A stretch of 13,962 nucleotides of DNA, taken from contig JAGBSU010000060.1 in assembly GCA_017631705.1 (NCBI GenBank), positions 1 to 13,962 on the forward strand, read 5' to 3'. Shown piece after piece: positions 7,460 to 13,962 of the stretch (its first letter is position 1; each line of letters begins with the position of its first letter). The notes beneath the pieces are model-generated. The model saw only the letters and a program-made list of their open reading frames with translations, searched no databases and was not told where the DNA came from. A program made the position numbers and the translations under genes. Origin of the DNA: Clostridia bacterium (lineage in GTDB: Bacteria > Bacillota > Clostridia > Oscillospirales > Acutalibacteraceae).

Positions 7460-8638
7460 TCAACAATCCTCGCCGTTTGCCTTGAGCGCATTACGTAACG
7501 CTTCCAAATAGGCATGTCCGTATTTTTCATCCGGTTCCATATATCCGCCTTCTGCCCACTCATTCCACGCAAACAAAAACAACATATCTTTGTGATACAC
7601 TTCTTTGGCGCGGCGAATTTGGATAGTCATATATTTTTCGAATTTTTCAGGAGAAGCTCCCTCAAATACCCTACCGGATTGATGGCGACGCGGCGTGTTA
7701 TCCCAATCCACAAAAGCACCGGGAACCGATTTTTCGTTGGTCGGCTTGCGATTTAACACCGTTTTCCATACCATATCATAGTCTTGCACGGTAAGACCTT
7801 GCGGATGAACGTCACGTAAACGATCCAACACGGACTCAAACGTGCGGCCCCACATCTTTTGTTTGGAGGATTCCGAGAGTTTGTTCCACCGATTTTCCAT
7901 TCCGGTAATCAGTTTTTTCTTGCATTTACTCAAAAATTTATATCCGCCTTTTTCCATATCACGCCAGGCATAAGACGGTTGATATTCGATTTGATAAGTA
8001 AAGCGCGAATCGTCTTTGCTTTTTTCTTCTGCAAAAAAGACTTGTTGGTACGCAAACGTCAATCCGTCCAACCCGTTCTCTTTCGCCAGTTGTTGCCAGC
8101 AATCCAACATGTCGTTCAAACAATCGATCAATTCCGGGCGGTAGATAACCATCAAAGGTTTCCCATCACAGCGAATATATCGTTTGTCTTTGAAAAACGG
8201 CAACAAATATTCAAAGTGTTCTTTCCATTCCTGCTGGGCACCATAATTTTGTTCAATCAACACCTTGTTTTTAGAAGACACCCAGGCGTTGGTCCATGCT
8301 TCATTGGCCCAGCATAAGCAAAACGGGAAATCAATTTCGGTATGTTCCAAGAAGGCGTCCACCGGTTTTTCCAACAACTTGTGGCCGCCAAACCAATAAT
8401 GATAAAAGCAAAACCCATACAACCCGTATTCCTTTGCCAAGGATACTTGCCATTTCATAACGTCAATATCCAGCAAATTATAATACTTTTCTCCCAACGG
8501 AACGCGTGGTTGATAATGACCGTCATACAACGGTTCGGCTTTTTTAACGTTTACCCACTCGGTAAATCCTTTGCCCCACCACTCATCGTTTTCGGGTATG
8601 GCATGGAACTGCGGAAGATAAAATGCAATTGTTTTCAT
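7460..8638 (-). CDS. WbsX-family glycan enzyme (GH99-like TIM-barrel domain)
   Basis: A 392-residue soluble protein that matches the WbsX family found in many capsule and O-antigen clusters. Signature stretches are YLPQFHAIPEND (7-18), WWGKGFTEWVNV (20-31), GFCFYHYWFGG (75-85), LCWANEAWTNAW (108-119) and, near the C-terminus, FAWNEWAEGGYMEPD (356-370). Glu113, Glu360 and Glu363 are candidate acidic catalytic residues. The family is annotated as a glycosyltransferase in O-antigen clusters, but its fold resembles GH99 endo-alpha-mannosidase-like barrels, so whether it builds or trims glycan is unclear. The ATG at 8638 has GAGG three bases and GAGGG about ten bases upstream, neither ideally spaced. 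It lies 16 bases after the GT2 gene and directly before the polymerase-like gene, which supports a role in making or processing the repeat unit. Confidence 0.85.
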   Translation of the reverse strand: MKTIAFYLPQFHAIPENDEWWGKGFTEWVNVKKAEPLYDGHYQPRVPLGEKYYNLLDIDVMKWQVSLAKEYGLYGFCFYHYWFGGHKLLEKPVDAFLEHTEIDFPFCLCWANEAWTNAWVSSKNKVLIEQNYGAQQEWKEHFEYLLPFFKDKRYIRCDGKPLMVIYRPELIDCLNDMLDCWQQLAKENGLDGLTFAYQQVFFAEEKSKDDSRFTYQIEYQPSYAWRDMEKGGYKFLSKCKKKLITGMENRWNKLSESSKQKMWGRTFESVLDRLRDVHPQGLTVQDYDMVWKTVLNRKPTNEKSVPGAFVDWDNTPRRHQSGRVFEGASPEKFEKYMTIQIRRAKEVYHKDMLFLFAWNEWAEGGYMEPDEKYGHAYLEALRNALKANGEDC

Positions 8639-8654
8639 ATTCCTCTAACCCTCT

Positions 8655-9626
8655 TTAATCGTTATACAGTAACCGCACAAACGCATAAAACAACCTTTTC
8701 GATAACAAAAACATTCGACACGCCATTTGTTGCGATCGGCTCAAACAACGGATCTGTTCTTTATATTGTCGAAAGTCAATGTTGAATGCCATCTTTTTAA
8801 ACAAAGTGTATGGTAATTGCACTGCCATTTTGCGGAGCGTAGCGATATAATACCGCGAAGCTCCCATCCGACAAAATACCGCAGCGGCATCCGAATCACT
8901 TTGCCGCATCTTAGCAACCGTTCGTTCAAAACACGCGATACCGCTTTCGTACTTATCAATACGCGGACTGCGACTTAAACTACCCAACGCCGCATAGTAC
9001 AAATACAAATCACCGTCAATTTGCGTGAACGAATGCGAGGCTTCAATCAACTCCGTAATAAACGGAATATCCTCGTGATAAATACACTGCTCGTCAAACA
9101 AAACGCCGCTTTCTTGTAAGAAACGGCGGTTGATAAGCAAGCACACCACACCCACCCATTTTTGATAAAAAGCGGTCATCGCCTGTGCAGGAGAAATGGA
9201 TTGAAACACTAACGAGTCCACTGGTTTCGGTTGTATTCCCGAACCCACCGGCAACATTTGAAAACCACACGAGCAAATATCGGCGTTGGTTTCGGTAGCG
9301 GCTGTATATAAATATTCTAAAAATTGAGGTAACACTCCGTCGTCGCTGTCCATAAACGCAATAAACGGAGCTGTAGCGGCATGGATACCGGCATTTCTCG
9401 CCGAAGCAGCACCGCCATTTTCTTTGCGAACAATGTGATAGTCAAACCCCGCTTGCGGCAATACTCGTTCGAGTTTTTCTACCGAAGCATCCGTAGAACC
9501 ATCGTCCACAAAAATTGCGCGAAAATTGCGAAACGTCTGACGATCAAGCTGTTCAATCAACGTTGGAATACACGCTTCACGGTTATAAATCGGGATGATA
9601 ATATCAACAAGTCGTTCCGTTTGCAT
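8655..9626 (-). CDS. Family 2 glycosyltransferase (GT-A fold)
   Basis: A 323-residue protein with an N-terminal GT2 domain: VDIIIPIYNREACIPTLI (7-24), FVDDGSTDAS (39-48), ENGGAASARNAGI (69-81) and FMDSDD (91-96), whose Asp93 and Asp95 form the metal-binding DxD. It probably adds one sugar from a nucleotide donor to the growing lipid-linked repeat unit at the inner membrane face. The C-terminal third is basic and hydrophobic (for example TLFKKMAFNIDF and CRMFLLSKRLFYAFVRLL), which would suit membrane association. The ATG at 9626 lies inside the end of the upstream glycosyltransferase gene (23-base overlap). It has only a poor G-rich ribosome binding site, so translation probably depends on coupling. 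Donor and acceptor sugars cannot be inferred. Confidence 0.9.
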   Translation of the reverse strand: MQTERLVDIIIPIYNREACIPTLIEQLDRQTFRNFRAIFVDDGSTDASVEKLERVLPQAGFDYHIVRKENGGAASARNAGIHAATAPFIAFMDSDDGVLPQFLEYLYTAATETNADICSCGFQMLPVGSGIQPKPVDSLVFQSISPAQAMTAFYQKWVGVVCLLINRRFLQESGVLFDEQCIYHEDIPFITELIEASHSFTQIDGDLYLYYAALGSLSRSPRIDKYESGIACFERTVAKMRQSDSDAAAVFCRMGASRYYIATLRKMAVQLPYTLFKKMAFNIDFRQYKEQIRCLSRSQQMACRMFLLSKRLFYAFVRLLYND

Positions 9627-10755
9627 CCACCCCCAACGAAGTTGTCAAAGTACGGCGAAAAACCTCTTCTGAAAAGCATTTTTTAAAGATTTCTTGCGTG
9701 TTATAACGCATCCTCGTATTTTCTTCGGGTGTTTGCGAAACAACAGCCTTGGCAACTTCTTGTACAGCATCGCGTTGCACGTTGAAACCGCAATCCCATT
9801 GTTCCACCAAATCCCAAGTATCCACGTCTATGTTGTTCAAGATCGGAAGACCGCCCGCAAAATAATCCATCGATTTCATCGTAAGGCCGACACATACCGA
9901 ATCTTTCATGATATTAATGCCAAAATGACATTTATCAAAAATAGCTTGCCTTTTGGCGGCGTCGTAAATTATTCCGTAATACTTGACCAACGCGCCGGTA
10001 GCTTGTACTGCTTGAACAAAAGCATCCCTGCTTTCGCCGTCGCCAATAATATGCAGCGTAACCGGACGCAACCGTTGTATGCACTCAATCAGCTGAGCGA
10101 TTGCCGGAATGTCAATGATATTGTTGATAGCACCCAAATAGCATAAATGCAGCCGTTCGGTCTGTGTGACCGAAACCGGTGTGGTGACCGTAACATGCGG
10201 ACGGCACAAATGCAAGACCTTGGTAGTTTCTTCTTTCACAAACGGCAGCAGTTTTTTTCGGAAAAGATTACACTCCGTAAATACAAAATCCGCCGCAGGC
10301 AATCCGCGATTGCGAAGCCATGCCCATATTTTAAACGGCCATTTCAGTAGCTTCTTTGCCCGGTTGTTGGGGAAGCATTCCGGCCACATATCAAATATGT
10401 CAAAAATCAACGTAACATTCGGGTTTTCTTTTTTATACTTCGCCGCCTGCATACACAAACTGTTCGGCGGTACCTCTACGTACAGCAAATCCGGTTTAAG
10501 ACGTCGCACTTCTTCCATGGCATCTTTTGAAAATTGCATGTGCGACAAAATACGAGCCAGCGAAATGTTTTTGGTATACGGTTTTGTAGGAATCTGTGTG
10601 CAATGCGGTAAATCGACGGTGAATTTTTGTTTGGAGGTGTGATGAAAATCCGATGTAATGTAATAGCAATCATACCCGTGGTCTCGTAAAAACTTTTCCA
10701 CAGGCAATATTCGTTCTTGATAATGATTGGTGCAACTAATACACACAGCTTTCAT
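9604..10755 (-). CDS. GT-B (GT4-like) glycosyltransferase, first gene of the polysaccharide operon
   Basis: A 383-residue protein with the two-domain layout of GT-B glycosyltransferases. The N-terminal half has alternating Rossmann-type segments such as KPDLLYVEVPP and TLIFDIFDMWPE. The C-terminal half has LCYLGAINNIIDIPAI, LHIIGDGESRDAF, VKYYGIIYD and the donor-site region GLTMKSMDYFAGGLPIL. The donor-site segment lacks the Glu usually seen in the GT4 EX7E motif and carries KSMD instead, as in some divergent capsule glycosyltransferases. The frame is open to 10782, but that ATG has no ribosome binding site. The ATG at 10755 starts a normal beta-strand (MKAVCISC) and has GAGGG about eleven bases upstream, so it is preferred with moderate certainty. 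It is the promoter-proximal gene; its 3' end overlaps the GT2 gene by 23 bases. Confidence 0.85.
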   Translation of the reverse strand: MKAVCISCTNHYQERILPVEKFLRDHGYDCYYITSDFHHTSKQKFTVDLPHCTQIPTKPYTKNISLARILSHMQFSKDAMEEVRRLKPDLLYVEVPPNSLCMQAAKYKKENPNVTLIFDIFDMWPECFPNNRAKKLLKWPFKIWAWLRNRGLPAADFVFTECNLFRKKLLPFVKEETTKVLHLCRPHVTVTTPVSVTQTERLHLCYLGAINNIIDIPAIAQLIECIQRLRPVTLHIIGDGESRDAFVQAVQATGALVKYYGIIYDAAKRQAIFDKCHFGINIMKDSVCVGLTMKSMDYFAGGLPILNNIDVDTWDLVEQWDCGFNVQRDAVQEVAKAVVSQTPEENTRMRYNTQEIFKKCFSEEVFRRTLTTSLGVDANGTTC

Positions 10756-10829
10756 ATCTCGAAAAACCCTCGCTTTGCACATTTGAAAAAACTTATAGCA
10801 TTAACATTTCTAATTTTATTTTTCGGTTT

Positions 10830-10858
10830 ATTATATCATATTACAATACCTTTTGCAA
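10830..10858 (-). promoter_or_regulatory. Extended -10 sigma-A promoter for the polysaccharide operon
   Basis: On the minus strand TTGCAA (10853-10858) is followed after exactly 17 bases by TATAAT (10830-10835), with TGA just before the -10 giving an extended -10. Transcription should start near 10823, leaving a leader of about 68 bases before the ATG at 10755. No other promoter this good was seen inside the operon. Confidence 0.8.
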
Positions 10859-10864
10859 GAAAGA

Positions 10865-10898
10865 AGCCAAATGGTTACAATTTTGTAACCGTTTGGCT
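10865..10898. repeat. Long dyad between the divergent transcription units (possible operator)
   Basis: Two 16-base arms (10865-10880 and 10883-10898) are complementary apart from one G-T pair, separated by two bases. The inner 18 bases, GGTTACAATTTTGTAACC (10873-10890), form a perfect palindrome. The dyad lies just upstream of the leftward -35 box and just upstream of the possible rightward -35. It is outside both expected transcripts, which favours a DNA-binding site over a terminator. Neither side carries a clean T run. Confidence 0.6.
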
Positions 10899-10902
10899 AT
10901 TG

Positions 10903-10930
10903 TTGCCTTAAAGTGCCTTTTTATCATACT
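10903..10930 (+). promoter_or_regulatory. Weak candidate promoter for the AGCS transporter gene
   Basis: TTGCCT (10903-10908), a 16-base spacer and CATACT (10925-10930) give a partial match to the sigma-A consensus, about 50 bases upstream of the transporter ATG. The match is weak, and it was chosen mainly because a promoter is expected in this divergent gap. Confidence 0.3.
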
Positions 10931-10979
10931 TTTTAGGGCTATCACATACGATTTCAAAAAAGCACTGCGAGGTATCTTT

Positions 10980-12389
10980 ATGAAACTTTTATCCGACCTC
11001 ATCCAAGCCCTCAACACAAACGTTATTTGGGGAACTCCTATGGTAGTGTTGATACTCGCAACCGGCATATTTTTAACAATAATCACCAAAGGTTTGCTTT
11101 TTCGGCACAGCGATATTATCACCACATATACCATCAAATCCTTGTTTCAAAAAAATCCCTTGTACAAAGATGGCACGACCCCTTTTCAAGCCGTCTGCAC
11201 CGCACTTGCCGCCACGGTCGGCACCGGCAATATCGTCGGTGTTGCGCTTGCCGTCAGCACGGGCGGTCCCGGTGCTCTCTTTTGGATGTGGATATCCTCT
11301 CTTGTCGGCATGGTCATCAAATACAGCGAAGTTACCTTATCGGTAGCCTACCGCGTAAAAAAACACCACGGCAAAACCACGGGCGGCCCGATGTACTACA
11401 TTGAAAACGGTTGCGGTGCGAAGTGGCTTGCTATCGTATTTGCTACCTTCGCTTGCATCGCTTCTTTCGGTATCGGTGCCGGTGTACAGTCACACGCCCT
11501 AACAAACAGCCTTTACAGCTCGTCCCATGTTCCGTCATGGATAAGCGGAGCGGTCGTCACCCTATTGACCGCCTTGGTATTAAGCGGCGGCGTTCGCCGC
11601 ATTTCTTCCACCGTTGAAATTCTGGTGCCGTTTATGTCCCTTTTGTATATTGGAGGAGCTTTGTTGGTACTGGTGCAAAATATAACCGAGATACCCCACG
11701 CCTTTGCCGATATTTTTTGTCATGCCTTTACCGGCACCGCCGCCACCGGCGGTTTTGTCGGTGCCGGTGTGCAACACGCCTGCCGTATCGGAATATCCCG
11801 CGGTGTTTTTACGCACGAAGCCGGCATGGGCTCCGCACCGATTGCACACGCACCGGCGCATACTGACCATCCCGCTCGTCAAGGCTTATGGGGTGTTTTT
11901 GAAGTCTTTTTTGACAGTCTCGTCATGTGTACCATTACCGGTCTTGTAATTCTCACCTCCGGACTATGGTATGCCGAACCGAAAATACCCGAAACCTCTT
12001 TGTGTGCCGCCGCCTTTGAACAAAGCTTTTCCGGCGGACAGTATCTTGTCACCGTCTGTCTTGTTTTATTTGCCTTTGCCACCGTCATCGCTTGGTATTA
12101 TTACGGCGAAAAATGTGTGGAATATATTTTTCCAAAGCATCGTACCGCTGTCGGAATATACCGGTTTATTTACATCGGCACGGTTTTTACAGCAAGCCTT
12201 CTTCGATTAGATTTCGTTTGGGCATTTACCGATTTGTTCAACGGCTTGATGGCATTACCCAATCTAATAGCATTATTTGTGCTGTCACCGGTCATTCGCC
12301 GTCTTACCGATAATTTCTTTAAAGACCCTCACCGCTTGCGTGCCGACGACGAAAACTTTAGTCGGTTTTTACTCCTAAAAAAACGATAA
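10980..12389 (+). CDS. AGCS-family sodium:amino-acid (alanine/glycine) symporter
   Basis: A 469-residue polytopic membrane protein of the alanine/glycine:cation symporter family, which imports alanine, glycine or related amino acids with sodium (sometimes protons). Diagnostic stretches are ATVGTGNIVGVALAV (78-92), GGPGALFWMW (95-104), KYSEVTLSVAYR (114-125), GGPMYYIENG (135-144), FTHEAGMGSAPIAHAPA (277-293) and RQGLWGVFEVFFDSLV (300-315). Length is normal. The frame is open upstream to 10893, but the ATG at 10980 has GAGG seven bases upstream, and the longer form would run into the intergenic dyad. It is transcribed away from the polysaccharide operon, and a functional link is unlikely. Substrate specificity between alanine, glycine and glutamine cannot be read from sequence. 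Confidence 0.93.
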   Translation: MKLLSDLIQALNTNVIWGTPMVVLILATGIFLTIITKGLLFRHSDIITTYTIKSLFQKNPLYKDGTTPFQAVCTALAATVGTGNIVGVALAVSTGGPGALFWMWISSLVGMVIKYSEVTLSVAYRVKKHHGKTTGGPMYYIENGCGAKWLAIVFATFACIASFGIGAGVQSHALTNSLYSSSHVPSWISGAVVTLLTALVLSGGVRRISSTVEILVPFMSLLYIGGALLVLVQNITEIPHAFADIFCHAFTGTAATGGFVGAGVQHACRIGISRGVFTHEAGMGSAPIAHAPAHTDHPARQGLWGVFEVFFDSLVMCTITGLVILTSGLWYAEPKIPETSLCAAAFEQSFSGGQYLVTVCLVLFAFATVIAWYYYGEKCVEYIFPKHRTAVGIYRFIYIGTVFTASLLRLDFVWAFTDLFNGLMALPNLIALFVLSPVIRRLTDNFFKDPHRLRADDENFSRFLLLKKR

Positions 12390-12401
12390 TTTTTCCTGTA
12401 T

Positions 12402-12430
12402 TTGACAGTTAAAAACCAACATGTTATAAT
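12402..12430 (+). promoter_or_regulatory. Exact-consensus sigma-A promoter for the CvpA-like gene
   Basis: TTGACA (12402-12407) and TATAAT (12425-12430) are both perfect matches, with a 17-base spacer and TGT before the -10 (extended -10). It begins 13 bases after the transporter stop and 41 bases separate the -10 from the ATG at 12471. The gene should therefore be strongly expressed on its own. Confidence 0.9.
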
Positions 12431-12470
12431 AAACGCGGTAAAAAATCATTATAAAAAGGGGGCTTTTACT

Positions 12471-13646
12471 ATGTGGTCTTTGATTTTAAGCGTGTTTTCT
12501 GTTGTTGTGTTTTTACTGTCCTTGGTTTTTTGCGTGTGGCTTGGTTATCGCCGCGGTTGGTTTAACACCGCCGTGCGCATCGGTTGTTTTATATTGGGCG
12601 GAATTTTGTCATTTGTAGCGGCCAAACTTCTTGCTCCGGTAATCGCCACATCGCTGTTACCATTGATTACCGAAAGTTTGGGCGAAGCCGCTGAGTTCAT
12701 GAACATGCCCACCTTACAAAACCTACTGACAAAAGTCGTCGTCGGCATAATATCTCCCTTGCTTTTTGTGCTCGTCTTCTTCTTGGTAGAAAAACTCACT
12801 TTCTTTCTTTATTTCCCCCTGAAAAAGAAATTCTCTGACAACGAAAAATTACATAATCAACCGCACGATAAGTTATACGGTGCCCTGCTGGGTGTGGTAT
12901 TAGCGATAGCCATTACCATCACATGGTTAATGCCTATCAGCGGCTATACCTATTTTGTTAGTACTGCTGTTGCTACCTTTAGCCAAAGTGATTTGCTTGA
13001 ACTTTCTGATGAAACGGCAGAACTTGTGGAAGATTTTTCCGTTTCACCGATAGCGAAAATTGACCGAGTATTCACCGGTTGGTTATTCCGTTCACTTTCT
13101 ACCGATTTAACCTCGGTTACCAACACCGCCGTAACCTTTGCTAATGTTACCGAATCGTTAACAAACGATATATCCAACGGAAAATTTCCTTTTGATATGT
13201 TAAAGGAAATTCTTTCTTCGAAAGAAACCTCCGCTATAGCCATCAGCTTACTGCGTGATTTCTTACCGACGGTCGTTCCGTCAGAGAATGCCGTTGCTTC
13301 TAAACTCGTCGGTTGTGTCACCACCGGCTTGGACAATCTGCTTAAAGCACAACAATCGCTCTCCGACAAGGAATATCAACAAGAAATCGAATCGTTGACC
13401 CAAATATTTTCTTTAACTCAAGAGCCGAGCGAAGCCTCCGCTGTAGCCGTGATAGAAACCGTTTTAAATTCCAAATTCGTTTCCGAAGCCATTGCCGAGC
13501 AAGGTGATGCTATCGTACAGGAATTAAACGGAGAAACCATTAAAATTTCCAAAAAAGAAAAGAAAGAACTACAAAATATGTTGGAGCAATACACCGGCAG
13601 TGAAAAAGTAAAAGATACGGTTGAATCGTTATTCGCTTTACAATAA
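12471..13646 (+). CDS. CvpA-like membrane protein with large C-terminal domain
   Basis: A 391-residue protein. The first 165 residues hold about four membrane helices (roughly 2-24, 33-57, 86-112 and 138-160) with GYRRGW (25-30) after the first helix and HDKLYGALLGVVLAI (132-146) opening the fourth. This is the layout of the CvpA (colicin V production) family, although CvpA is usually only about 160-180 residues. Basic residues in the loops after helices 1 and 3 place those loops inside, so the remaining 220 or so residues probably lie outside the cell. That part is acidic and Ser/Thr-rich, looks helical, and was not recognised as any known domain. The ATG at 12471 follows an AGGGGG ribosome binding site and a perfect promoter; an upstream in-frame TTG at 12402 coincides with the -35 box and is rejected. 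The gene ends at a strong terminator. Function is unknown; a cell-envelope role is inferred only from topology. Confidence 0.7.
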   Translation: MWSLILSVFSVVVFLLSLVFCVWLGYRRGWFNTAVRIGCFILGGILSFVAAKLLAPVIATSLLPLITESLGEAAEFMNMPTLQNLLTKVVVGIISPLLFVLVFFLVEKLTFFLYFPLKKKFSDNEKLHNQPHDKLYGALLGVVLAIAITITWLMPISGYTYFVSTAVATFSQSDLLELSDETAELVEDFSVSPIAKIDRVFTGWLFRSLSTDLTSVTNTAVTFANVTESLTNDISNGKFPFDMLKEILSSKETSAIAISLLRDFLPTVVPSENAVASKLVGCVTTGLDNLLKAQQSLSDKEYQQEIESLTQIFSLTQEPSEASAVAVIETVLNSKFVSEAIAEQGDAIVQELNGETIKISKKEKKELQNMLEQYTGSEKVKDTVESLFALQ

Positions 13647-13655
13647 ACATTTTTC

Positions 13656-13694
13656 AAAAACGCCTCGCAGTTACAAGGACTGCGAGGCGTTTTT
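13656..13694 (+). terminator. Rho-independent terminator after the CvpA-like gene
   Basis: A perfect 16-base-pair stem (13656-13671 with 13679-13694) and a seven-base loop, GC-rich at its core (CGCCTCGCAGT) and flanked by A5 and T5, begins ten bases after the stop codon. The symmetry means it could also stop transcription arriving from the right. Confidence 0.92.
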
Positions 13695-13703
13695 CTTACC
13701 AAT

Positions 13704-13717
13704 CTATAAATTTATAG
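13704..13717. repeat. AT-rich perfect palindrome
   Basis: CTATAAATTTATAG is a perfect 14-base palindrome just beyond the terminator, followed by five T. It may be a small hairpin or the border of the structured stretch that follows. No function can be assigned. Confidence 0.4.
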
Positions 13718-13740
13718 TTTTTCCCGTTGTATTATACACA

Positions 13741-13962
13741 ACAAAAAAGCAACAACATCCGCAAGGGGTGTCGCTGCGTTATTTGGCCCGCCCGGAGGTA
13801 TGATGGCGTTGGCGCATAGCGCTACGCCATCCTTCCTTGCGGCGTAGCCGCTGCGGACTTCGCACCTAAAAACAGTCCACCGGACTGTTTTTAAAACGGT
13901 GCTCACCCTCTCAGGGTTCGAATCCCCCCCGAACGGAAAAACAGAGCGCGACCTTACGGTCA
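13741..13962. other. Gene-free stretch rich in inverted repeats, possible interspersed element
   Basis: The region 13647-13962 has no convincing gene. Beyond the terminator and the AT palindrome, composition turns GC-rich and inverted repeats crowd together: CCGCAAGG (13759-13766) against CCTTGCGG (13835-13842), enclosing GATGGCGT (13802-13809) against ACGCCATC (13824-13831); GCGGC-GTA-GCCGC (13839-13851); and an 11-base-pair hairpin at 13868-13892. After these comes a T-arm-like GGGTTCGAATCC (13917-13926). The nested 8-base stems look like a folded RNA or a dispersed repeat. The short frames across it read into the hairpins on both strands and have no credible start. Confidence 0.45.
13868..13892. 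terminator. Terminator-like hairpin, symmetrical
   Basis: AAAAACAGTCC (13868-13878) and GGACTGTTTTT (13882-13892) form a perfect 11-base-pair stem with a three-base loop and T5 on either strand. It could terminate transcription in both directions, but no gene ends immediately beside it, so it may instead belong to the repeat-like element around it. Confidence 0.5.

Noticed and set aside
7859..8317. 152-codon plus-strand open frame opposite the WbsX gene
   Set aside because: It is antisense to a well-supported gene, has no recognisable domain or ribosome binding site, and reads as the complement of conserved WbsX codons.
10166..10642. 158-codon plus-strand open frame opposite the GT-B gene
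   Set aside because: Antisense to a supported glycosyltransferase, with no motif and no promoter or ribosome binding site.
10781..10900. Intergenic dyad as a rho-independent terminator
   Set aside because: No gene ends towards it on either strand, and the flanking bases lack a clean T run; an operator fits better.
10893..10979. TTG-initiated extension of the AGCS transporter
   Set aside because: It would start inside the intergenic dyad with no ribosome binding site; the ATG at 10980 has one.
12402..12470. TTG-initiated extension of the CvpA-like protein
   Set aside because: The proposed start coincides with the -35 box of a perfect promoter, so it is not transcribed from it.
13712..13906. 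64-codon minus-strand open frame in the right-hand gene-free stretch
   Set aside because: It covers several inverted repeats, has no ribosome binding site, and its translation looks like repeat-derived noise.
13890..13945. Possible tRNA gene ending in GGGTTCGAATCC
   Set aside because: Only three base pairs of the T stem form, no D or anticodon arm is recognisable upstream, and the expected 5' acceptor strand is missing. It was kept only as part of the repeat-like region.
1..13962. CRISPR array, insertion sequence or prophage genes
   Set aside because: No regularly spaced repeats, transposase or integrase motifs, or phage structural genes were seen.

Overview
The window looks like chromosomal DNA of a low-to-medium GC Firmicute, most likely a Clostridia-class (Oscillospiraceae-like) gut bacterium. 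The evidence is strong AGGAGG-type ribosome binding sites, sigma-A type promoters, GTG starts, and an AGCS amino-acid transporter beside a CvpA-like membrane protein. The taxonomic call is inference. No phage, insertion sequence or CRISPR array was seen.

Minus strand, about 10755 down to 1 (running off the left edge): one tightly packed polysaccharide operon of ten gene units, read right to left. Order: GT-B glycosyltransferase, GT2 glycosyltransferase, WbsX-family protein, Wzy/O-antigen-ligase-like membrane protein, rmlA, rmlB, rmlD, an MBOAT O-acetyltransferase, an AlgJ/AlgX/DHHW-like acetyltransferase partner, a remnant of a GtrA-family membrane protein, and rmlC (its last codons lie outside the window). 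Together they supply dTDP-L-rhamnose, assemble and polymerise a rhamnose-containing surface glycan, and probably O-acetylate it outside the membrane. An extended -10 promoter at 10830-10858 drives the operon. Gaps are 0-20 bases and several Shine-Dalgarno sequences overlap the preceding stop codon, so translation is probably coupled. No flippase (Wzx), ABC exporter or initiating phosphoglycosyltransferase is present; they may lie outside the window.

The main anomaly is at 514-802. The acetylation pair separates rmlD from rmlC. Directly after it lies only the C-terminal half of a GtrA-family protein, and that half reads without a stop into rmlC. An A6-G-A7 run sits at the join. Removing one A would restore a stop codon overlapping the rmlC start.

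Plus strand, 10980-13646: an AGCS-family sodium:amino-acid symporter, then a CvpA-like four-helix membrane protein with a large C-terminal domain. The latter has its own exact-consensus promoter (TTGACA-17-TATAAT) and ends at a strong terminator. Between the two divergent units lies a long dyad (10865-10898) that could be an operator.

Right edge, 13700-13962: no convincing gene, but several inverted repeats, a second terminator-like hairpin and an isolated tRNA T-arm-like sequence, suggesting an interspersed or structured element cut by the window end.
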